From: Longimicrobiales bacterium | GTDB lineage: Bacteria > Gemmatimonadota > Gemmatimonadetes > Longimicrobiales > Gaopeijiaceae | Direction of reading: 5' to 3' | DNA length: 55,895 nt | Assembly: GCA_028822645.1 (NCBI GenBank) | Contig: JAPKDG010000010.1 | Coordinates: 1 to 55,895 of the forward strand | Shown: in pieces, positions 51,586 to 55,895 of the stretch | Layout of the letters: the number at the start of each line of letters is the position of its first letter | How positions within the stretch are numbered: the first letter of the stretch is position 1 | Program-made: the position numbers and the translations under genes | The notes under the pieces: generated by a model | The model's input: only the letters and a program-made list of their open reading frames with translations | Told to the model about the DNA's origin: nothing | Database searches by the model: none

Positions 51586-52230
51586 TTAGTGATTGATAAA
51601 AGATTTCAGAATTCCTAAGCCGACCTTCCCACTTCGTTCTGGATGAAACTGACAACCCACAAGATTATCCTTCATCAGAACCGAACAAAAAGTGTCTCTA
51701 CCATAATTGGTCTCGGCGAGTACACAGCCTGCATCCTCTGGGATTACATAGTATGAATGCAAAAAATAAACGTAAGCAGTATCCTCAGTATCCAAAGATT
51801 CCAAGACTGAATTCTTCCAATTGACATCTAAACTTTCGGGCTTGCTGATACTGTTCCAGCCAATCTGAGGGATTTTATAGGGCTCCCCCGTTTGTGCTGG
51901 TTCAGTGAACCGGACGACCCTTCCTTCTATGAGATCCAAACCAGGCCAATCTCCATTTTCTTCAGAGGCACTCAGCATCAACTGCATACCCAAACAAATA
52001 CCCATCATAGGACGTCCCGAATCAGCAAACTCTCGCACAACTTCATCTATCCCATTCTCTTTCAATGCCGTTATCCCGGCCTCGTACGATCCAACCCCCG
52101 GAAGTAACAATCTTTCAGAGTTAACTATCTCTTCAGGGTTATTAGAAATCCTTACGTCCGAACCCAAAGACTGGAATGCTTTCTGAATATTAAAGAGGTT
52201 TCCTACCCCATAATCGACTATAGTCAACAT
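51586..52230 (-). CDS. hisH: HisH-type glutamine amidotransferase
   Basis: A 214-residue class I glutamine amidotransferase. Motifs are DYGVGNLFNIQKAFQSLGSDV, LLLPGVGSYEAGITALKENG, the nucleophile elbow MMGICLGMQLML (Cys about residue 83) and VGCQFHPERSGKVGLGIL with the His/Glu pair. In histidine synthesis it feeds ammonia to HisF. Here the neighbours are wbpG-like and hisF-like genes, not his genes, so it most likely supplies ammonia for amidine formation on a sugar. ATG 52230; 25 bases upstream of the WbpG-like gene. Confidence 0.9.
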   Translation of the reverse strand: MLTIVDYGVGNLFNIQKAFQSLGSDVRISNNPEEIVNSERLLLPGVGSYEAGITALKENGIDEVVREFADSGRPMMGICLGMQLMLSASEENGDWPGLDLIEGRVVRFTEPAQTGEPYKIPQIGWNSISKPESLDVNWKNSVLESLDTEDTAYVYFLHSYYVIPEDAGCVLAETNYGRDTFCSVLMKDNLVGCQFHPERSGKVGLGILKSFINH

Positions 52231-52263
52231 ATTAGTTCATTTGTCTCCAAAATAGTTATTTTC

Positions 52264-53160
52264 TTATGTGATCCGAGTTTCAACACCATTATTATTGAGG
52301 AATCCCTTTATTTCAGACATCGAACAAGGCTCTACCATCAATCCATCCTCACCCCCATACCCTTCATTCAAGAATTCGATATTCCCTGAATCAATCTGTG
52401 CGCCCATTCGAAGATCTGCAGAGCTATAGGACATAGTGGGCTGGTTAACAGGTCGACAGTAGTGGTAATGAAAGATGGACGCGGCGGCGACTGCATCGGC
52501 CTTACCTTCAATCACTACCTCTTTGAAATGCTCTGGCTTGCCTGCACCACCACAGGCTATGACTGGGACCGAAACTGAACTAGATACAGCCTCAACAATC
52601 TCAACGTCAAACCCATTTCCCATACCTTCATTATTGATTGAAGTAAGAAGAATCTCACCAACCCCTAACTCTTCTGCCCTTTTTGCCCACTCAACAGTCT
52701 CAAAATTGGAAACCTCACGTCCATAGTCAGTCCATACTTCGCATCTTCCATTTTGCTGCCGGTAACTTTCAATGGATAGGACAATACACTGTGATCCAAA
52801 GATCCGAGCTGCTTCACTGAGAAAATTCGGATCAGATACGGCTGCCGTATTTATTGCAACTTTATCGGCTCCAGCTCTCAGCAAGTCGTTTATGTCTTCA
52901 ATACTTCTGATGCCACCGGCCACAGTAAGAGGAATGGCCATGGTTTCAGAAGTCTTTTGAACAATCTCTTTGAGACTATTTCTCTTGTAGAGACTAGCCA
53001 CTACATCCTGATAAATAAGCTCATCAGCACCTTCATGGTAATAAATCTCAGAAAATTGTTGAGCTGTGCCCAACACCCTATTACCTTCAAACTGCAGGCC
53101 TTTCACGAGATTGGGACCCTTAATATCTAACCTGGATATCACTCGAGTTGGATGACTCAT
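52264..53160 (-). CDS. hisF: HisF-like cyclase/ammonia-channel barrel
   Basis: A HisF2-type (beta/alpha)8 barrel of 298 residues from ATG 53160, which has GGGGAGG upstream; a TTG at 53190 is less convincing. The N-terminus VISRLDIKGPNLVKGLQFEGNRVLG and ADELIYQDVVASLYKRNSLKEI are typical of the polysaccharide-associated HisF2 subgroup, followed by VAGGIRSIEDINDLLRAGADKVAINTAA. The C-terminal 50 residues after ASIFHYHYCRP are longer than in ordinary HisF (about 250). It probably channels ammonia from HisH to the WbpG-like enzyme. It is the first gene of the long minus-strand run. Confidence 0.88.
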   Translation of the reverse strand: MSHPTRVISRLDIKGPNLVKGLQFEGNRVLGTAQQFSEIYYHEGADELIYQDVVASLYKRNSLKEIVQKTSETMAIPLTVAGGIRSIEDINDLLRAGADKVAINTAAVSDPNFLSEAARIFGSQCIVLSIESYRQQNGRCEVWTDYGREVSNFETVEWAKRAEELGVGEILLTSINNEGMGNGFDVEIVEAVSSSVSVPVIACGGAGKPEHFKEVVIEGKADAVAAASIFHYHYCRPVNQPTMSYSSADLRMGAQIDSGNIEFLNEGYGGEDGLMVEPCSMSEIKGFLNNNGVETRIT

Positions 53161-53268
53161 CCAGCCTCCCCTTGAAATCTCCCAAGACAATTTCCTGGGG
53201 ATTTTATTCAGTGTATGTTTTTTAGTAGTTAACTTACATTTACCTGATAAATAACATTGAGCACTAAA

Positions 53269-53307
53269 TTTTTAAGAAACAGGGTGCTTTTTTAAGAAAC
53301 AGGGTGC
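53269..53307. repeat. Two-copy direct repeat, period 20
   Basis: TTTTTAAGAAACAGGGTGC occurs at 53269-53287 and again, with an extra leading T, at 53288-53307. It lies between hisF and the AT-rich plus-strand island. It may be a binding site or a junction trace; nothing else in the window repeats it. Confidence 0.7.
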
Positions 53308-53468
53308 CTGAAGGTAAATAAAGAAGAATAAACAAACAACTATGTGCGTTATCGGTTCGGAACAACTAATGGAATCACGCAAGATGGTTGTTACAAATGC
53401 TCAAAAATAAATTGCACTCAGATTTTGATCCTGCTATTTTTGTGTTTGATTTAACTTTCTCGACATAA

Positions 53469-53490
53469 AATTTCAGATGAGTCTGAAATT
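53469..53490. promoter_or_regulatory. Inverted repeat upstream of GNAT-like gene
   Basis: A perfect 9-base dyad (AATTTCAGA at 53469-53477, TCTGAAATT at 53482-53490, 4-base loop TGAG) lies about 60 bases before the GTG at 53552. There is no T-run after it, so an operator or 5'-leader hairpin is more likely than a terminator. Confidence 0.45.
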
Positions 53491-53551
53491 GAAACTTGGG
53501 AGTTAGATATTTCAGATTTTGTAGCGCTTGATTTTCCTATGAGGCTTACCT

Positions 53552-54571
53552 GTGTCTAAAAAAAATGAATTAAGCATTGCTAAGATAAAAGACGTAGACG
53601 AAATCATGAAATACATCGATCTTGAATGGAAAAAAGACCATATCTTATCTATTAATAAAGATTTCTTTAATTTCCAACACGAAAATGGTGAAAATATTAA
53701 TTTCATTATTTCTCGAAATGAAGACCAAAAGATTAATGGAATTATAGGGTACATCTTAGCTTCGGATGATTTAAAAGCAGATGCTTGGACAACCACCTGG
53801 AAAGTTTCAAGGAATAATGGGGAATCCATGTTGGGCGTACGTATTCTTGAATGCTTGAGGTCAATGGGTCATAGGACAATTATGTCTGTTGGTATAGGTA
53901 TTGATACGATTGATATTTATGAATACTTAGGGTATTCGACGGGTAAATTGAAGCATTTTTTTATTCCAAATATAGAAGTTAATACTAATAAAATTGGAAG
54001 CATACCGAATTGGCTAAAAGAGAAGACGTCATTTGATGACAAAAAAACAAAATATGAAATCTCAAAAATTACTTCAGAAGAACTAAAAAATGGATTTCCA
54101 TTTGAGTTATACAAATCCAGAATACCTTATAAAGATTGGGATTATTTTAATAAACGCTATTTTTTACATCCGGTTTTCAATTATGAAATTTACGCCATTA
54201 CTTTAAACGGGGAAATTTTATCAATATTGGTTTTAAGGGAAGTTAATTTTAATTCGTCATCGATTTTGAGGATTGTGGATTACTACGGGGAAGAAATACC
54301 TTTCGGATCTTTAAATAATTTCTTCACAAAATTGATGGTTAGGTCACAATCTGAATATATTGATTTATATTGTTATGGCATGAATGAAGATACCATCAAA
54401 TCATCGGGATTTATTGAAGTTCCAGAAAACTCAGATGAAATAATAATTCCAAATTACTTTGAGCCATTTCTAAAGAAAAATATTCAAATTTATTTTTATA
54501 TAGACCACTCTTTGGAAGATTCTAGAATAAGGATTTTTAAGGCTGATGGCGATCAAGATAGACCAAATTAA
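53552..54571 (+). CDS. GNAT-like protein of unknown function
   Basis: A 339-residue acidic/Lys-rich protein with two GNAT-fold-like halves. The first runs from LSIAKIKDVDEIMKYIDLEWKKDHIL through INGIIGYILASDDLKADAWTTTWKV to VRILECLRSMGHRTIMSVGIGIDTIDIYEYLGYSTG, which has the general shape of an acyltransferase core. The second half (EIYAITLNGEILSILVLREVNF) may be a degenerate copy. I do not recognise a named family. GTG 53552 follows GAGG. Base composition is much lower in GC than the neighbours, as is the overlapping deacetylase gene, suggesting joint transfer. It could supply the missing acetyltransferase, but LegH similarity is not evident. Confidence 0.65.
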   Translation: MSKKNELSIAKIKDVDEIMKYIDLEWKKDHILSINKDFFNFQHENGENINFIISRNEDQKINGIIGYILASDDLKADAWTTTWKVSRNNGESMLGVRILECLRSMGHRTIMSVGIGIDTIDIYEYLGYSTGKLKHFFIPNIEVNTNKIGSIPNWLKEKTSFDDKKTKYEISKITSEELKNGFPFELYKSRIPYKDWDYFNKRYFLHPVFNYEIYAITLNGEILSILVLREVNFNSSSILRIVDYYGEEIPFGSLNNFFTKLMVRSQSEYIDLYCYGMNEDTIKSSGFIEVPENSDEIIIPNYFEPFLKKNIQIYFYIDHSLEDSRIRIFKADGDQDRPN

Positions 54572-55499
54572 AGGAAATTTAACTGTAGTAATGTATCACT
54601 ATGTTAGAGAGATTAAAGAATCTCTGTATCCTGGCATCAAAGGCCTAGAATTTGAAAAATTTAAAACTCAATTGGATCATTTACAATCTAAGTATCAGAT
54701 AATACAAGCAGAAGATGTTATTTCTTCTTGTTTAAATGGAAGTTCAATCCCAGAGAATTCTTGTTTACTTACGTTCGATGATGGCTATAAAGATCATATT
54801 AAGTTTGTATTACCAGAGCTAAAATCAAGAAAAATTCAAGGTACTTTTTTCCCTCCTGCTAAAGCAATTCTTGACCGCGAATTGTTAGGTGTTAATGCTA
54901 TTCATTTTATACTCGAACGATGTAGGAATTATAAGTTATTACTTGAAGAATTATTTGATTTGTGTATTTCTAGAGATATTAAGAAAGAACTTCTTAGTGA
55001 ATGGAAGATTACCTATGGATCAAATGGAAAGTATGATTCAGAGCCCGAACCTGCCTTAATTAAGCGATTGCTACAGTTTCTTCTTCCCGAAAAGATCCGT
55101 GCTGATATTATTTCTATCTTATTCGAGAAATATGTTGGTCAGAAACAGCGTGATTTCGCTGATGATTTATACCTAACAACTGATGATCTGAAAATAATGT
55201 TGGCTAATGGAATGTATATTGGTAGCCATGGTTATAAGCATATTTGGCTTGATAGGTGTAGCGTGGATGACCAGAAAGAGGAAATAATAAATTCACTGAA
55301 ATTTTTAACTCAAATTGGTGCTTCTACTAAAGATTGGATAATGTGTTATCCACACGGCGCTTACAATAATGATACTGTTAAGTTGCTGGATGAGTATAAA
55401 TGTGGAATTGCCTTTAAAGATTCTGGTGGTGAAACTACTCTTAGTATAGATCGTCGTTATGATTTAGCGAGATACGATACAAATGATTTCCCTCAATAG
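54546..55499 (+). CDS. Polysaccharide deacetylase (NodB/CE4 domain)
   Basis: A 317-residue carbohydrate esterase family 4 protein without a signal peptide. Motif 1 is LLTFDDGYKDHI (the metal-binding D-D), motif 2 is YIGSHGYKHIWL (H-x3-H) and motif 3 is MCYPHGAYNNDTVKLL. It starts VVMYHYVREIKES, which is typical of this group. The domain is interrupted by a roughly 90-residue region (about 105-210), which makes it longer than a minimal NodB domain. It would remove N- or O-acetyl groups from sugars. It starts 26 bases before the GNAT-like stop, so the two are co-translated. Codon use is AT-rich. Confidence 0.85.
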   Translation: MAIKIDQIKGNLTVVMYHYVREIKESLYPGIKGLEFEKFKTQLDHLQSKYQIIQAEDVISSCLNGSSIPENSCLLTFDDGYKDHIKFVLPELKSRKIQGTFFPPAKAILDRELLGVNAIHFILERCRNYKLLLEELFDLCISRDIKKELLSEWKITYGSNGKYDSEPEPALIKRLLQFLLPEKIRADIISILFEKYVGQKQRDFADDLYLTTDDLKIMLANGMYIGSHGYKHIWLDRCSVDDQKEEIINSLKFLTQIGASTKDWIMCYPHGAYNNDTVKLLDEYKCGIAFKDSGGETTLSIDRRYDLARYDTNDFPQ

Positions 55500-55565
55500 T
55501 TTAAATTTCGATTCTTTTTTTATTGAGAGCTAAATGTAAGGAATTAGTAGTAAGACAACATCAAA

Positions 55566-55895
55566 TTACCACGTGGTTAGACCACCATCGACAATCAGAT
55601 TCTGTCCAGTCACATAACTAGAAGCATCAGAAGCCAAATAGACTAGCGCTCCCACCATTTCAGAAGCTTCACCCATCCTTCCTAATGGAACCCTTTTCGA
55701 GTACAGCGATTGGAATTGTTCATTCTGTCCGCTTTCGACTCCTCCTGGGGTGATTGCGTTAACTCTTATGTTCTCTTTCGCCCAGTAAGTAGCCAAATAT
55801 TTGGTCAGTCCTATCACAGCAGCTTTCGAAGTAGCATATACTGCAGGAGTGTTGATTTCCACTCCCATATATTCAGATCCCTCATAGATTCTTTG
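55566..55895 (-). CDS. ptmA: Short-chain dehydrogenase, PtmA-like, 5' end outside window
   Basis: The C-terminal 109 codons of a classical SDR; the frame is open to the window end. Visible are VYATSKAAVIGLTKYLATYWAKENIRVNAITPGG (the Y-x-x-x-K catalytic pair and PG motif) and GRMGEASEMVGALVYLASDASSYVTGQNLIVDGGLTTW, the usual SDR C-terminus. Such an SDR (ptmA) occurs in Campylobacter legionaminic acid loci beside legF and ptmE/F homologues. The N-terminal cofactor domain is not in the window, so the name is tentative. It converges on the deacetylase gene across 66 bases with no clear terminator. Confidence 0.7.
   Translation of the reverse strand, partial: QRIYEGSEYMGVEINTPAVYATSKAAVIGLTKYLATYWAKENIRVNAITPGGVESGQNEQFQSLYSKRVPLGRMGEASEMVGALVYLASDASSYVTGQNLIVDGGLTTW

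Larger units (their letters stand above)
53161..53551. other. AT-rich divergent gap with short repeats
   Basis: About 390 bases separate hisF from the plus-strand GNAT-like gene, and composition shifts sharply toward AT here. The stretch holds a two-copy tandem repeat (53269-53307) and an inverted repeat (53469-53490), listed separately. I see no open reading frame I can identify and no RNA gene. Promoters for both flanking genes must lie here. Confidence 0.5.

Noticed and set aside
51586-53160. Histidine biosynthesis role for HisH and HisF
   Set aside because: No other his gene is present, and the HisF subgroup and WbpG-like neighbour match the sugar amidine module instead.
53341-53454. Short Cys-containing plus-strand frame before the GNAT-like gene
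   Set aside because: It has a faint resemblance to a transposase N-terminus (Cys-x-x-Cys spacing), but it is too short and too weak to claim an insertion-sequence remnant.
1-55895. CRISPR arrays, rRNA, tRNA, integrase or intact transposase genes
   Set aside because: I found no regularly spaced repeats, no cloverleaf-like sequences in the gaps and no recombinase motifs on either strand.

Overview
The window looks like a chromosomal segment of an uncultured, moderate-GC, Gram-negative bacterium with an outer membrane: it has a BamD-like lipoprotein, a multi-SLBB Wza-like export protein and a predicted outer-membrane beta-barrel. SecA is about 1092 residues, with a long insertion before the YIIGEDG region and a C-terminal SEC-C zinc motif. 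From memory such long SecAs occur in the FCB group (Bacteroidota, Gemmatimonadota and relatives), so I lean that way, but the taxon is an inference. TTG and GTG starts are common.

Layout. (1) 1-13.9 kb, minus strand, is housekeeping: hemA (cut by the window edge), a ccsA/hemX-type gene, rimI-tsaB-tsaE-uvrB with ATGA-type overlaps, a bifunctional rel/spoT, secA, nadD, bamD and a TPR lipoprotein. (2) 14.2-15.6 kb, plus strand, is an orphan outer-membrane barrel. (3) 15.6-27.9 kb, minus strand, starts the surface-polysaccharide locus: uxs and ugd (UDP-xylose), a Wza-like exporter, APS kinase, an unusual pyruvate-kinase-like/ATP-sulfurylase fusion, then legC, ptmE-like, legG and ptmF-like genes. 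(4) 28.2-33.1 kb, plus strand, is the assembly block: Wzx flippase, Wzy polymerase, a sialyltransferase-like GT and a Wzz-like protein. (5) 33.2-53.2 kb, minus strand, is a long biosynthetic run: a degenerate polyprenyl-phosphate sugar transferase, hddA, a perosamine-synthase-like aminotransferase, a variant gmd, gmm, a GT4, an epimerase, a second phosphoglycosyl transferase, an hddC-gmhB fusion, gmhA, legF, a methyltransferase, legI, legB, a sulfotransferase, an SDR, an ATP-grasp, a PHP protein, and a wbpG-hisH-hisF amidine module. (6) 53.2-55.5 kb is a visibly AT-rich plus-strand island with a GNAT-like protein and a NodB deacetylase. (7) The window ends in a partial PtmA-like SDR on the minus strand.

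Together the locus encodes nearly all of a GDP-GlcNAc-type legionaminic acid pathway (PtmE-like, LegB, LegC, LegG, LegI, LegF; LegH not found). It also has genes that could install an acetamidino group (WbpG/HisH/HisF) and a methyl group, a full GDP-D-glycero-D-manno-heptose set (GmhA, HddA, HddC-GmhB), a GDP-sugar 4-keto/4-amino branch, UDP-xylose supply and a PAPS/sulfotransferase module. I infer a Wzx/Wzy-dependent, probably sulfated, nonulosonate- and heptose-containing capsule or O-antigen.

The most unusual item is the pyruvate-kinase-like/ATP-sulfurylase fusion next to APS kinase. Other oddities are a Gmd with its catalytic Glu replaced by Asn, two phosphoglycosyl transferases with altered Asp-Glu dyads, and two genes (legF, ATP-grasp) with no ATG, GTG or TTG codon ahead of their essential N-terminal motif.
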